The translations under genes and the position numbers were made by a program. From assembly GCA_017427285.1 (NCBI GenBank), contig JAFRTE010000020.1, positions 94,849 to 158,848 on the forward strand: a stretch of 64,000 nt of DNA, read 5' to 3'. The notes below the pieces were generated by a model. It was given only the letters and a program-made list of their open reading frames with translations. It had not been told where the DNA came from and did no database searches. Position 1 is the first letter of the stretch. Every line of letters starts with the position of its first letter. Of the stretch, positions 26,531-34,983 are shown one piece after another. The stretch comes from Clostridia bacterium. Lineage in GTDB: Bacteria > Bacillota > Clostridia > Oscillospirales > UBA644.

Positions 26531-27823
26531 TTATTTGTCAAGAAGACATGCAATGCCGGGAAGCTCGATACCTTCGAGGAATTCGAGAGAAGCGCCGCCG
26601 CCCGTGGAGATATGAGTCATCTTGTCTGCATAGCCGAGCTGTTCGACAGCCGCAGCGGAGTCGCCGCCGCCGATTATGGATATAGCGCCGGACTCTGCAA
26701 CCGCTTTTGCGACCGCGCGTGTGCCGGAAGCGAAGTTTTCCCATTCCGAAACGCCCATAGGTCCGTTCCATACGACTGTTCCCGCTCCTGCGATGCTCTT
26801 TGCGTAAAGCTCCTGAGTAATGCCGCCTATGTCAAGACCCATCCAGCCGTCGGGGATCGAATCGGAGTATATTCTCATATACGTTGCGTCAGCTTTGTAT
26901 TCGCGGGCAATTATATTGTCTACGGGAAGAAGGAATGCGACGCCTTTTGCTCTTGCTTTGCTTATAAGCTCTCTTGCGAGGTCAAGCTTATCCTCTTCGC
27001 AGAGGGACGAGCCGGTCGAGCTGCCGAGAGCGCGGAAGAACGTATACGCCATACCGCCGCCAATAATGAGCATATCTACTTTTTCGATAAGGTTGTTTAT
27101 AACGCCGATCTTATCAGATACCTTTGCGCCGCCGAGAATTGCTACAAAAGGTCTCTTCGGATCTTCGAGCGCCTTGCCCATAATGTCTATTTCTTTCTGA
27201 ATAAGGTATCCGCATACGGCAGGAAGATAATCTGCAACGCCCGCGGTGGAAGCATGCGCGCGGTGAGCGGTGCCGAATGCGTCGTTAACATATATCTCGG
27301 CGAGAGAAGCGAGAGCTTTTGCGAAATCGGGATCGTTTTTCTCTTCGGCGGCGTGGAAACGCACGTTTTCAAGAAGCAATACATCGCCGTTTTTGAGAGC
27401 TGCGGCTTTCGCCTGCGCGTCGGGACCGATAACGTCGGACGCGAGAGTTACGGGAACGCCTTTCTTTGCAAGATCGTCCGCAACGATCTTAAGAGAAAGC
27501 TTCGTGATATCCTTTTTGCCCTTTTCGATCGCGGCAGCGGTCGCTGCTGCCTGTTCTTCTGCGGGAAGCTCTTCGATCTTCTTTTTCTCTTTCTTGTCGA
27601 GCTTCAGCTCTGCGTCAAGAACGTTGTGGGGCCTTCCCATATGCGAGCAGAGAATAACTTTTGCGCCCTGATCCATAAGATAGCGGATAGTTTTCATCGC
27701 GCCGACTATACGTTTGTCGTCGGTTATAACACCGTCTTTGACAGGTACGTTGAAATCACATCTTACAAGCACTCTTTTACCGGCAACGTCGATATCTTCG
27801 ACGCATTTTTTGTTGTAATTCAT
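26531..27823 (-). CDS. pgk: Phosphoglycerate kinase with an N-domain insertion
   Basis: A 430-residue glycolytic kinase (1,3-bisphosphoglycerate + ADP to 3-phosphoglycerate + ATP). [39 protein letters not shown] and the C-terminal [11 protein letters not shown] and STGGGASLE are all intact. It is about 35 residues longer than usual (about 395). The excess sits right after GRPHN, near residues 70-110, as a Lys/Glu/Ala-rich segment ([23 protein letters not shown]) before the normal TKLSLK. It has its own promoter and heads the pgk-tpiA-murD unit. Confidence 0.96.
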   Translation of the reverse strand: MNYNKKCVEDIDVAGKRVLVRCDFNVPVKDGVITDDKRIVGAMKTIRYLMDQGAKVILCSHMGRPHNVLDAELKLDKKEKKKIEELPAEEQAAATAAAIEKGKKDITKLSLKIVADDLAKKGVPVTLASDVIGPDAQAKAAALKNGDVLLLENVRFHAAEEKNDPDFAKALASLAEIYVNDAFGTAHRAHASTAGVADYLPAVCGYLIQKEIDIMGKALEDPKRPFVAILGGAKVSDKIGVINNLIEKVDMLIIGGGMAYTFFRALGSSTGSSLCEEDKLDLARELISKARAKGVAFLLPVDNIIAREYKADATYMRIYSDSIPDGWMGLDIGGITQELYAKSIAGAGTVVWNGPMGVSEWENFASGTRAVAKAVAESGAISIIGGGDSAAAVEQLGYADKMTHISTGGGASLEFLEGIELPGIACLLDK

Positions 27824-27897
27824 TTTCTTTTACACCTCATATAATATAGTGGATTATATTTTTCATTAAAATATATACTCGCGCTTTCACGAACGAT

Positions 27898-27926
27898 ATG
27901 ATAACCGATTTCGCCGTTTTTTTCAA
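27898..27926 (-). promoter_or_regulatory. Promoter for pgk-tpiA-murD-M42 unit
   Basis: Reading leftward: TTGAAA, 17-bp spacer, TATCAT, about 70 bp before the pgk start. GAGGTGT precedes the ATG. Confidence 0.65.
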
Positions 27927-27965
27927 TAGTAATAACGTAAAGTTCGGTTTTTTTTCATTTATGCG

Positions 27966-29624
27966 CTATTTTCTGTTTGCGTCTTCCGTTCTTATCTGCT
28001 TGCGCTTTATCTTGCCCGATATCGTTTTCGGCAGTTCGGATACGTACTCGATTATTCGCGGGTATTTATAGGGAGCGGTAACGCGTTTAACGTGGTTTTG
28101 AAGCTCTTTTGTAAGCTCCGGCGACGGAACGTATCCTTTTGCGAGCACAACAGTCGCTTTAACGATCTGTCCGCGTTCGGGGTCGGGAACGGCGGTTATC
28201 GCCGTTTCAAGGACTGCGGGATGTTCGAGAAGCGCAGACTCGACTTCAAACGGACCGATTCTGTATCCGCTTGATTTTATAACGTCGTCGCTTCTTCCAA
28301 CAAACCAGATATATCCGTCCTCGTCTTTCCACGCCATGTCGCCCGTATGATACCAGCCGTCATACATAACGTTTGCGGTCGCGGCGTCGTCTGATCTGTA
28401 GCCGTGGAAAATTCCCGGGGGAATTCCGTGGGAAATATCTATGCATATCTCGCCCTCTTCGCCTACGCCGCATTCGTTTCCGTTGTCGTCAAGAAGATGC
28501 ATGCCCAAAACGGGAGACGGTTTTCCCGTCGAGCCGGGTTTTGGCGAAAGCCATGGGAAAGTAGCGATTATTACGGGGCTTTCGCTCTGTCCGAACCCCT
28601 CGCGGAGCTCTATTCCGGTCTGTTCGAGCCACTGCTCGTAAACAACGGCGTTGAGCGGTTCGCCGGCAATATAGCAGGCGCGCAGATTTGAAAGATCGTA
28701 TTGCTTCAGATCTTCTTTGATAAGGAATCTGTAAACCGTGGGAGGAGCGCAGAAAGTTGTTATGCTTTTTGTGGAAAGGACGTGGAGGATATCCGTAGGA
28801 GCGAAACGGTCGTCGTAATCGTAAACGAAAACGCATGCGCCGCAGATCCACTGTCCGAATATCTTGCCCCAGGCGCATTTTGCCCAGCCGGTGTCGGCAA
28901 GCGTAAAATGCGTATCTGTATCTTTCAGGTTTTGCCAGAATCCCGCCGTGAGGATATGTCCGAGCGGATAATACTGAACGTGCTGAACCATTTTCGGATG
29001 TGCGGTCGTACCTGAAGTGAAATAAATCAGCATCGGATCGTTGTTTTCGGTTACTCTTGCGGGAGCGGACGCGTCGGCGGCTTCAAGCTCGGCGTCAAAA
29101 TCAACGTATTCTTCGGCGTATTCGTTTCCGCCGGTAACGAATACCGTGATTTCGGGATTTTTTTCGGTTACTTTTTTTACGTGTCCGAGAATGTTTTTAT
29201 CGTTTGCGCAGACGATATATTTTATCTGCGCGGCGCCGATGCGGTAGTCTATATCCTGCTCGGTAAGCATATGGGTGCTCGGGATGGCGATCGCGCCCAG
29301 CTTGATAAGTCCCGGCAGACAGTACCAGAAATGGTGCCTTCTTTTTAAGATGAGCATTACGGTGTCGCTTTTTGCAATACCGTATTTTGCGAATAAGTTC
29401 GCGGCTTTGTTTGAAAGGCGGGATATATCCGAAAACGTAAAGGTTTTCTCCTCGCCCTTATCGTTGCACCAAAGAAGCGCTTTCTGCTGCGGGGCGAGCG
29501 CAGCGTATTCGTCAACGATATCGAAGCCGAAATTGAAATTTTCGGGGATATTTATTTTGAAGTTGCTGTAAAAATCCTCGTAAGACGAGAATTCCGTTGA
29601 ACAGAATCTGTTAAGTAAATTCAT
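27966..29624 (-). CDS. AMP-forming acyl-CoA synthetase
   Basis: A 552-residue ANL-family enzyme that joins a carboxylate to CoA through an acyl-adenylate. P-loop YFTSGTTAHPKMV near residue 205, A5 motif GFGQSESP, A7 YHTGDMAWKDEDGY, A8 SGYRIGPFEVE, and the catalytic Lys in PKTISGKIKRKQ near the end. It resembles medium-chain or acetyl/propionyl-type synthetases. Last in the unit with the oxoacid:ferredoxin oxidoreductase, so its substrate is probably a branched-chain or aryl acid whose CoA ester that enzyme uses or makes. Confidence 0.88.
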   Translation of the reverse strand: MNLLNRFCSTEFSSYEDFYSNFKINIPENFNFGFDIVDEYAALAPQQKALLWCNDKGEEKTFTFSDISRLSNKAANLFAKYGIAKSDTVMLILKRRHHFWYCLPGLIKLGAIAIPSTHMLTEQDIDYRIGAAQIKYIVCANDKNILGHVKKVTEKNPEITVFVTGGNEYAEEYVDFDAELEAADASAPARVTENNDPMLIYFTSGTTAHPKMVQHVQYYPLGHILTAGFWQNLKDTDTHFTLADTGWAKCAWGKIFGQWICGACVFVYDYDDRFAPTDILHVLSTKSITTFCAPPTVYRFLIKEDLKQYDLSNLRACYIAGEPLNAVVYEQWLEQTGIELREGFGQSESPVIIATFPWLSPKPGSTGKPSPVLGMHLLDDNGNECGVGEEGEICIDISHGIPPGIFHGYRSDDAATANVMYDGWYHTGDMAWKDEDGYIWFVGRSDDVIKSSGYRIGPFEVESALLEHPAVLETAITAVPDPERGQIVKATVVLAKGYVPSPELTKELQNHVKRVTAPYKYPRIIEYVSELPKTISGKIKRKQIRTEDANRK

Positions 29625-29652
29625 TTGTACGGTTACCTTTCGATGTGGATTT

Positions 29653-30204
29653 TCAGATCGTCACAACAAGGATTTTCGCACATTTTCCGTTCAGTGCCTT
29701 CATTCCGTGAGGATAGTGTGAGTCGAAATAAACGCTGTCCCCTTCGCAGACGGTGAGCGTGTGATCGCCTATCTGCAAAAGAAAACTTCCTTCAAGACAG
29801 TAATGAAATTCCTGACCCGCATGGGAATTTAAGTGTATATGCGGATCGTCATTGGGATCTACCGTAACGAGAAGCGGCTCGACTTTTCTGTCTATGAAGT
29901 TAAACGCAAGATTGTCGTATCTGTATGCTTTTGTGCGTTCAACGCCGAGACCGTGACCTTTTTTAACGAACGAATATGTGTGAAGCTTTGCCGTGTCGCC
30001 TGTAAGAAGCTCTGTCATGCTTATTTTGAGATAGTCGCAGACATCAAGAAGAATGCTCACGGGAATAGGCACTTCACCGTTTTCCATTTTCAGGTATTCT
30101 TCTTCCGTCAGCTCTGTTACACGCGCCATTTCGCCCGTTTCCACGTCGGACAATAATCTGATTGCACGAAGACGCTGAGCGATCTCGGAATTTTTTATTG
30201 CCAT
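29653..30204 (-). CDS. XRE-family regulator with C-terminal cupin domain
   Basis: A 183-residue regulator. An N-terminal helix-turn-helix of XRE type (residues 5-60, IAQRLRAIRLLSDVETGEMARVTELTEEEY) is joined to a C-terminal cupin (HIHLNSHAGQEFHYCLEGSFLLQIG, GDSVYFDSHYPHGMKAL). Such proteins sense a small ligand through the cupin. It lies between the oxidoreductase genes and the acyl-CoA synthetase gene, so it most likely controls this unit. TTGAATA repeats upstream of the first gene are candidate operators. Confidence 0.85.
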   Translation of the reverse strand: MAIKNSEIAQRLRAIRLLSDVETGEMARVTELTEEEYLKMENGEVPIPVSILLDVCDYLKISMTELLTGDTAKLHTYSFVKKGHGLGVERTKAYRYDNLAFNFIDRKVEPLLVTVDPNDDPHIHLNSHAGQEFHYCLEGSFLLQIGDHTLTVCEGDSVYFDSHYPHGMKALNGKCAKILVVTI

Positions 30205-30241
30205 AATATCACCGCCTTAAGGTTTTGAGACCGTGTGGATT

Positions 30242-30772
30242 TTAATAGTTGTAGCCGAATTCGAGGGCTTCGATGTTTTTGCCGAGAAGCGCCGCCTTGC
30301 TTGCGGGCACGGCTTTTGCAAGACCCTCTTTTATGATGTCAAGAGATAAAAATCCCGTTTTTTTCGCCATATAGCCGAGAGCGATCATGTTTGCAAGTCC
30401 TACAAAACCGTGCTCTCTCGCAAGCTTCGTTGCGGGAATGGGATATACCGAAATATCGGTCCTTGAATCGGACCTTTTTATAAGACTGTCGTCAAATACG
30501 ACCGTTCCGCCCTCTTCGACTTTTTCGGCAAACTTATCGTAGGAGGGCTGATTGAGAGCCATAAGAAGGTTGGGCTCGTTTACGATGGGGGAGGCGATCA
30601 TTTTGTCGTCTATTCTTACCGCGCAGTTTGAAGTTCCGCCTCTCATTTCGGGACCGTAGCTCGGAAGAAGCGATACTTCCTTTCCGCTCATCATGCCGGA
30701 ATAAGTGGTCACTTTTGCGGCGAACTGAACGCCCTGTCCTCCGAAGCCGGCAAAAAGAATGTTGTATGCCAT
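30242..30772 (-). CDS. 2-oxoacid:ferredoxin oxidoreductase, gamma subunit
   Basis: A 176-residue subunit of the POR/KOR/VOR superfamily. FAGFGGQGVQFAAKV at the N-terminus and LPSYGPEMRGGTSNCAVRI are hallmarks. It completes a four-gene set (delta, alpha, beta, gamma) that oxidatively decarboxylates a 2-oxoacid to an acyl-CoA, reducing ferredoxin. One base separates it from the beta gene. Confidence 0.93.
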   Translation of the reverse strand: MAYNILFAGFGGQGVQFAAKVTTYSGMMSGKEVSLLPSYGPEMRGGTSNCAVRIDDKMIASPIVNEPNLLMALNQPSYDKFAEKVEEGGTVVFDDSLIKRSDSRTDISVYPIPATKLAREHGFVGLANMIALGYMAKKTGFLSLDIIKEGLAKAVPASKAALLGKNIEALEFGYNY

Positions 30773-30773
30773 A

Positions 30774-31523
30774 TCATTCCGCCTCCTTTGTTTTGTCTTT
30801 GTAAACGCCGAGGGGATAGTAAGGGATCATGTTTTCTTCAAGCCATTTCATGGCTGCAACGGGAGTCATGCCCCAGTTCGTAGAACAGGTTGAAAGTACT
30901 TCCACTATCGAAAAGCCCTTTTTGTTTATCTGCATCTCAAACGCCTTTTTTATCGCGGCTTTTGCAGCGTTAACGTTTTTAACGTTGTTTACCGCAACTC
31001 TCTGGGCAAAAGCAACGCCGTCAAGAGTTGACACCATTTCGCAGACTCTTACGGGGTATCCCGAATAGTTTACGTCTCTGCCGTACGGCGTGGTCTGAGT
31101 GACCTGGCCGGGAAGCGTCGTAGGCGCCATCTGTCCGCCGGTCATGCCGTAAATTGCGTTGTTTATGAATATTACGGTTATATTTTCGCCTCTCGTTGCG
31201 GAATGGACGGTTTCAGCAGTGCCTATGGCGGCAAGGTCGCCGTCTCCCTGATATGTAAACACTATATTGTCGGGGAGCGCGCGTTTAAGTCCCGTTGCAA
31301 CTGCGGGAGCGCGTCCGTGAGGCGCCTGAACCATATCGCAGGAAAAATAGTTGTATGCCATTACCGAGCAACCTACGGGAGCAACGCCTATCGCATCGCC
31401 GATAAGCCCGAGCTCTTCGAGCGCTTCGCCTACAAGACGGTGGACTATTCCGTGCGTACATCCGGGGCAGTAATGGGTTACGGCATCGGTAAGACCTTTT
31501 GTTTTCTGAAAAACAATACTCAT
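30774..31523 (-). CDS. 2-oxoacid:ferredoxin oxidoreductase, beta (TPP-binding) subunit
   Basis: A 249-residue thiamine-pyrophosphate subunit. HYCPGCTHGIVHRL near residue 17 gives CxxC cluster ligands. GDGDLAAIGTAE near residue 97 with NNAIYGMTGGQ is the TPP/Mg motif, and GVAPVGCS and PHGRAPAVATGLKRA are conserved. A further Cys (STCSTNWGMTP) lies near the end. The start overlaps the alpha-subunit stop by 4 bases, so the two are coupled. Confidence 0.94.
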   Translation of the reverse strand: MSIVFQKTKGLTDAVTHYCPGCTHGIVHRLVGEALEELGLIGDAIGVAPVGCSVMAYNYFSCDMVQAPHGRAPAVATGLKRALPDNIVFTYQGDGDLAAIGTAETVHSATRGENITVIFINNAIYGMTGGQMAPTTLPGQVTQTTPYGRDVNYSGYPVRVCEMVSTLDGVAFAQRVAVNNVKNVNAAKAAIKKAFEMQINKKGFSIVEVLSTCSTNWGMTPVAAMKWLEENMIPYYPLGVYKDKTKEAE

Positions 31524-32590
31524 TTTCTCATCCCTCCGTTAATTTCGCAAAGCTTTGCAAACACTTCTTTAGGAGTGGGCACTATGCCGCCAGTGTGCCG
31601 CAGAAGCTCGACGGGTTTTTTGCATTCGAGCGCAAGCTTTACGTCGTCGGTCATCTGACCCATGTTAAGCTCAACGGTAAGAACGCTTTTTACTTTCGGG
31701 TCGTTTTTTATTCTGTCAAACGCCTTTGTCGGGAACGGATAAACCGTTATGGGACGCAGCAGCCCTACTTTTATACCCGCGGCTCTCGCGTCGTCGATCG
31801 CCGATTTCGATACTCTTGCCGCAATACCGATGGCAACTATGATTATTTCGGCGTCGTCGGTCATGTATTCTTCGTATCTCTGTTCGTTTTCGCAGACCTT
31901 TGCATAGCGCTCGAAACGCTCGAAATTCTTTATTTCAAGCTCTTCCGGCTTGAGATAAAGAGAATTTATAATGTTGTGTTCCCTTGCGTTTTTATGTCCG
32001 TTTGTCGCCCACGGTTTCTCGCGCTTTACCGGGGTGGGGATATCGTCAAACGATACGGGCTCCATCATCTGACCGAGAGTACCGTCCAGAAGAAGCATGG
32101 CGGGCATGCGGTATTCCTCCGCCTTGTCAAAAGCGGTGAAGATGTATTCTATGATCTCCTGAACGCGGTCGGGAGCATAAACGAGAAGATGTCCGTCTCC
32201 GTGGCCGGGAGCTTTCGTCGCCTGCCAGTAGTCTGACTGCGAAGGCTGGATCCCGCCGAGTCCCGGGCCGCCGCGCTGAACGTTTATTATAAGACACGGC
32301 AGATCGCTGCCTATAATATACGATATTCCTTCGGTTTTAAGCGAAACTCCGGGTGAGGAGGAGCTCGTCATCGCCCTTACGCCTGCGGAAGCAGCGCCGA
32401 GGACCATATTTATCGCCGCGACCTCGCTTTCCGCCTGCAAAAAAGTTCCTCCCAGCTTGGGAAGTCTTTTTGAAAAATAAGCGGCAACTTCGGTCTGCGG
32501 AGTGATGGGATATCCGAAAAAGTGAAGACAGCCCGCTCTTATTGCGGCTTCGGCGATCGCTTCGTTGCCTTTCATCAATACCTTGTTCAT
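31520..32590 (-). CDS. vorB: 2-oxoacid:ferredoxin oxidoreductase, alpha subunit (VorB-like)
   Basis: A 356-residue alpha subunit. KGNEAIAEAAIRAGC, FFGYPITPQTEV, QAESEVAAINMVLGAA, TSSSSPGVSLKTEG and GLGGIQPSQSDYWQATK place it with clostridial VorB, annotated for 3-methyl-2-oxobutanoate. The branched-chain oxoacid specificity is inferred from the family; 2-oxoglutarate or aryl-pyruvate oxidation cannot be excluded. It lies between the ferredoxin-like delta subunit and the beta subunit. Confidence 0.9.
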   Translation of the reverse strand: MNKVLMKGNEAIAEAAIRAGCLHFFGYPITPQTEVAAYFSKRLPKLGGTFLQAESEVAAINMVLGAASAGVRAMTSSSSPGVSLKTEGISYIIGSDLPCLIINVQRGGPGLGGIQPSQSDYWQATKAPGHGDGHLLVYAPDRVQEIIEYIFTAFDKAEEYRMPAMLLLDGTLGQMMEPVSFDDIPTPVKREKPWATNGHKNAREHNIINSLYLKPEELEIKNFERFERYAKVCENEQRYEEYMTDDAEIIIVAIGIAARVSKSAIDDARAAGIKVGLLRPITVYPFPTKAFDRIKNDPKVKSVLTVELNMGQMTDDVKLALECKKPVELLRHTGGIVPTPKEVFAKLCEINGGMRK

Positions 32591-32606
32591 TTTTTAATAT
32601 CTCCTT

Positions 32607-32816
32607 TCAGTCTTTTTCTACCGTGATAACGCAGTCGGGACACATCCGTGCGCAGAAAGCGCAGGCGATGCATTTTGTGATGTCGGTCATCGCGGCGGGA
32701 GAATAACCTTTGTCGTTCAGGTTTTCGTTGTCAAGAACGAGAAGCTTTTTCGGGCACGCTTCAACGCAGAGCCCGCAGCCCTTGCACCTGTTTATGTCGA
32801 TTGTTATCTTTGACAT
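32607..32816 (-). CDS. 2-oxoacid:ferredoxin oxidoreductase, delta subunit (2[4Fe-4S])
   Basis: A 69-residue ferredoxin-like subunit with two cluster motifs, CKGCGLCVEACP and CIACAFCARMCP. It passes electrons from the TPP centre to free ferredoxin. First gene of the operon; the start has GAAAGG upstream. Confidence 0.93.
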   Translation of the reverse strand: MSKITIDINRCKGCGLCVEACPKKLLVLDNENLNDKGYSPAAMTDITKCIACAFCARMCPDCVITVEKD

Positions 32817-32853
32817 ATCGGTTTTCCTTTCACTAAAAAGCTTTATTATGTAT

Positions 32854-32892
32854 TTGAATATTTATTCAATCAACTATAATATAATTGAATAT
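32854..32892. promoter_or_regulatory. TTGAATA palindrome and extra half-site upstream of the oxoacid oxidoreductase operon
   Basis: TTGAATA-TT-TATTCAA (32854-32869) is a perfect 7-2-7 inverted repeat, and TTGAATA recurs at 32885. They lie within 80 bp of the first gene in an AT-rich stretch; -10-like sequences occur here but no strong -35. A likely operator, perhaps for the XRE-cupin regulator of the same operon. The 326-base gap to 33143 also holds the divergent promoter at 33033. Confidence 0.45.
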
Positions 32893-33032
32893 TGTATCAC
32901 AAAATTTATCCGAATGGAAGAGTTTGCGCGTATTTTTCATAAAAAAGTCGAAAAATAGCGTATTTTGCGGGCTTTTTCGCTTTCTCATACGCACTGACGC
33001 GGGATTAATTTTTCACAAAAGGAAAAATCCCG

Positions 33033-33061
33033 TTGACAAATATCATTTATCGTGATATTAT
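33033..33061 (+). promoter_or_regulatory. Promoter with internal inverted repeat for the lysin genes
   Basis: TTGACA, 17-bp spacer, TATTAT. The spacer holds AATATCA-N7-TGATATT, a 7-bp inverted repeat, so a bound repressor would block polymerase. Downstream, ATGTGATAA (33079-33087) is shared with the promoter of the XRE gene at 34.9 kb. A CGGACG/CGTCCG hairpin lies in the leader. Confidence 0.7.
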
Positions 33062-33142
33062 AAGAGCATAAACACGAAATGTGATAAATTCCTCGGACGG
33101 TAAGTTTTCTTTACGTCCGGGAAAGTAAGGAGAAAGAATAAG

Positions 33143-33721
33143 ATGACTAATTTTGAGCTTGTAAAAAACTGCAAAACAATGGCGAACGCCAAAACCGTTT
33201 ATATGTGGGGCTGTTACGGGCAGAAGCTGACGAAAGCTCTGATCTCGAAAAAGGCGGCGCAATACTCCAACAGATTCAGCGCGGCAAGGCGCGAATATCT
33301 GAAAATGCTTGCGGAAGAAAGCGGTTATTACGCGTGCGACTGCGCGGGGCTTATAAAAAACTGTCTGTGGGGAGGTTTCGGCAACAGACTGATTTATCGG
33401 GCGAAAACCGATTTCGGCTCGGAAAGCATGAAAAACTCTGCCGAGAAGTCCGGCAAAATATCAACGCTTCCCGAAATTCCCGGAATCGGGGTATACAAGA
33501 AAGATCACGTCGGGGTCTATATCGGAAACGGCAGGGTAATAGAGTGTACTCTCGGCTCGCGGGGCGACGGAGTTGTTGAAACGGCGTTGCGGTCTGTTGC
33601 GTGGACGGAATGGTTCTATATCCCGGGGATAAACTATTTACCTGCGGCGGAAAAGAAAAAACCGCTTGCAAAATATGCCGACGCGGTCAAAAAATTCCTT
33701 AAAAGGACTGATATTTTATGA
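33143..33721 (+). CDS. NlpC/P60-like cysteine peptidase (endolysin-like)
   Basis: A 192-residue protein without a signal peptide. The catalytic Cys lies in YYACDCAGLIKNCLWG near residue 68, the His in DHVGVYIGNGRVIEC near residue 124, and the tail AWTEWFYIPGINYL is typical of phage-like C40 peptidases that cut peptidoglycan stem peptides. The lack of an export signal and the position beside an amidase-like gene, an XRE repressor and an ArpU-like protein suggest a phage origin. It overlaps the next gene by 4 bases (ATGA). Confidence 0.75.
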   Translation: MTNFELVKNCKTMANAKTVYMWGCYGQKLTKALISKKAAQYSNRFSAARREYLKMLAEESGYYACDCAGLIKNCLWGGFGNRLIYRAKTDFGSESMKNSAEKSGKISTLPEIPGIGVYKKDHVGVYIGNGRVIECTLGSRGDGVVETALRSVAWTEWFYIPGINYLPAAEKKKPLAKYADAVKKFLKRTDIL

Positions 33722-34314
33722 ATATCGCTTTCAGCGAAAAAGAAACCGTCAAAACGGCAGAATCGGACCGTGAAGCCGTTTTTACGCGCCTTGAAAATCT
33801 TGCAAAAACATACGTTCTCAGCGTTTCTGAAGACGAAAACATATTTTACGGGAGCGGCAGAAAAGGGCGGATACCCGACGTTGTGATCTTCGGGCGAAGG
33901 CGCGGCGATTGGCCTTGCGACGGCAAAAATATGCCTCACTACGTTATTTACCGCGATGGTTCGGTCAGGCAGTTTGTCGGGATTTCGGATGTTTCCGGGT
34001 ATTTTGAAACGCCCGATAAGTTTGCAGGCGTCGGTTTTGAAGGAAAGGGCGGGGGACTTGTTTTTTGCCGCAGGGAAAACGTTGCTCTTTACTCCGTTTC
34101 CGTTGTTTTTGACGGAGATAAAATTACTGATAATCAGATACTTTCCGCAGCCGCGCTTTTGCGGCTCATTAGTCTTAAGCTTCTGCGGCTTTACGGAAAA
34201 AAACTGCCGCCGGACAATAATCATATTATCCCGGCGGCTGCTTTAAATTGCGGATATGAATGCGAAACGGATACAGCGCTCATCACGGAGCTTTGCAAAC
34301 TGCGTCCGGTATGA
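33718..34314 (+). CDS. Divergent N-acetylmuramoyl-L-alanine amidase-like protein
   Basis: A 198-residue protein without a signal peptide. PDVVIFGRRRGDWPCDGKNMPHYVIYRDGSVRQFV resembles the core of amidase_2/PGRP domains, where the His of PHYVI binds zinc. The second expected metal region is not clear: the C-terminal NNHIIPAAALNCGYE has no evident H-x-CPG. It may be a degenerate amidase or a related binding domain. Translationally coupled to the NlpC/P60-like gene, and meets the ImmA-like gene tail-to-tail with no spacer. Confidence 0.5.
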   Translation: MNIAFSEKETVKTAESDREAVFTRLENLAKTYVLSVSEDENIFYGSGRKGRIPDVVIFGRRRGDWPCDGKNMPHYVIYRDGSVRQFVGISDVSGYFETPDKFAGVGFEGKGGGLVFCRRENVALYSVSVVFDGDKITDNQILSAAALLRLISLKLLRLYGKKLPPDNNHIIPAAALNCGYECETDTALITELCKLRPV

Positions 34315-34527
34315 TCACGGCATATTTTCTTCGAGAGTTTCTATACATTCGTCGGAATAAAAATCTCCCCGTTTTATATGCTTCATTTCGTGCTTCAGCG
34401 CCCTGTCCTGCGCGGATGCGGAGAGGTTTGAATTGATATAAACGTTAAAGTCTCCGTTTTCGTCCCTTACCGTAACGCCGTAAACGGTTGACGGAAGCTT
34501 TAAAAGTCTTACGTGTATGTCGTCCAT
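34315..34527 (-). CDS. Short ImmA/IrrE-like metalloprotease protein
   Basis: A 70-residue protein whose main feature is LKHEMKHIKRGDF, an HExxH zinc motif as in ImmA/IrrE-type peptidases that cleave XRE repressors. The size is about half a usual ImmA domain, so it may be minimal or truncated. It lies one base after the XRE repressor gene and on the same strand, the classic repressor/anti-repressor pairing of phages and conjugative elements. Confidence 0.6.
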   Translation of the reverse strand: MDDIHVRLLKLPSTVYGVTVRDENGDFNVYINSNLSASAQDRALKHEMKHIKRGDFYSDECIETLEENMP

Positions 34528-34528
34528 A

Positions 34529-34912
34529 TTAAAACTGTTTGAGCGCCTCTATTATTTTGATTGCTTTTTCTATATCTTCCTTGCTTGCGCTCTTGGATAC
34601 GGAAAAAAGCATTCTCATTTCGGGACGTGTGTGCAGCATGTTGCGCAGAGAGATGATCTCTTCGTCAAAACGGGCGTTGTTTTTTAGAGTATTGCCGTTG
34701 TTGTATCCTATTTCGATATCGTCGTTTACGAGCTCTTCGATGGAAACCGAGAAATAATCGGCGATCTTGCGTATCATGGCAAAATTCGGCTCGCGGTTGG
34801 CGGTTTCCCACATTGCTATTGTGCTTAAAGCCACGCCGAGCGCGTCGGCAAGCTCACGTTGCCTCATTCCCTTCATTTTTCTCAGAGTGCGCAGCTTCAT
34901 ATTAAATGACAT
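34529..34912 (-). CDS. XRE-family (cI-like) repressor
   Basis: A 127-residue regulator. The helix-turn-helix lies at residues 6-60 (KLRTLRKMKGMRQRELADALGVALSTIAMWE), followed by about 65 residues that may mediate dimerisation or be the ImmA target. I chose the ATG at 34912 because GGGGAAA sits just upstream and the protein starts directly before the HTH; the frame is open further up, through its own promoter. The promoter carries a TCACAA-T-TTGTGA palindrome, suggesting autorepression. Confidence 0.85.
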   Translation of the reverse strand: MSFNMKLRTLRKMKGMRQRELADALGVALSTIAMWETANREPNFAMIRKIADYFSVSIEELVNDDIEIGYNNGNTLKNNARFDEEIISLRNMLHTRPEMRMLFSVSKSASKEDIEKAIKIIEALKQF

Positions 34913-34946
34913 TTTCCCCGTTCCCTTCATTAAAAGACATTTGTTT

Positions 34947-34983
34947 ATGTGATAATTATATCTCACAATTTGTGATTTGTCAA
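34947..34983 (-). promoter_or_regulatory. XRE gene promoter with TTGTGA palindrome
   Basis: Reading leftward: TTGACA (34978-34983), 17-bp spacer, TATAAT (34955-34960). The spacer contains the perfect 6-1-6 palindrome TCACAA-T-TTGTGA (34963-34975), and a third TGTGA half-site within ATGTGATAA overlaps the -10 edge. Confidence 0.75.

Noticed and set aside
26612..27844. A 410-codon open frame antisense to pgk
   Set aside because: It mirrors the pgk codon pattern; the opposite strand encodes an intact Pgk with all motifs, and the antisense product has no recognisable domain.
33001..33035. GGGATT...AATCCC inverted repeat before the lysin promoter, considered as a terminator
   Set aside because: The arms pair only with a bulge and AT-rich filling, and no transcript is expected to end there.
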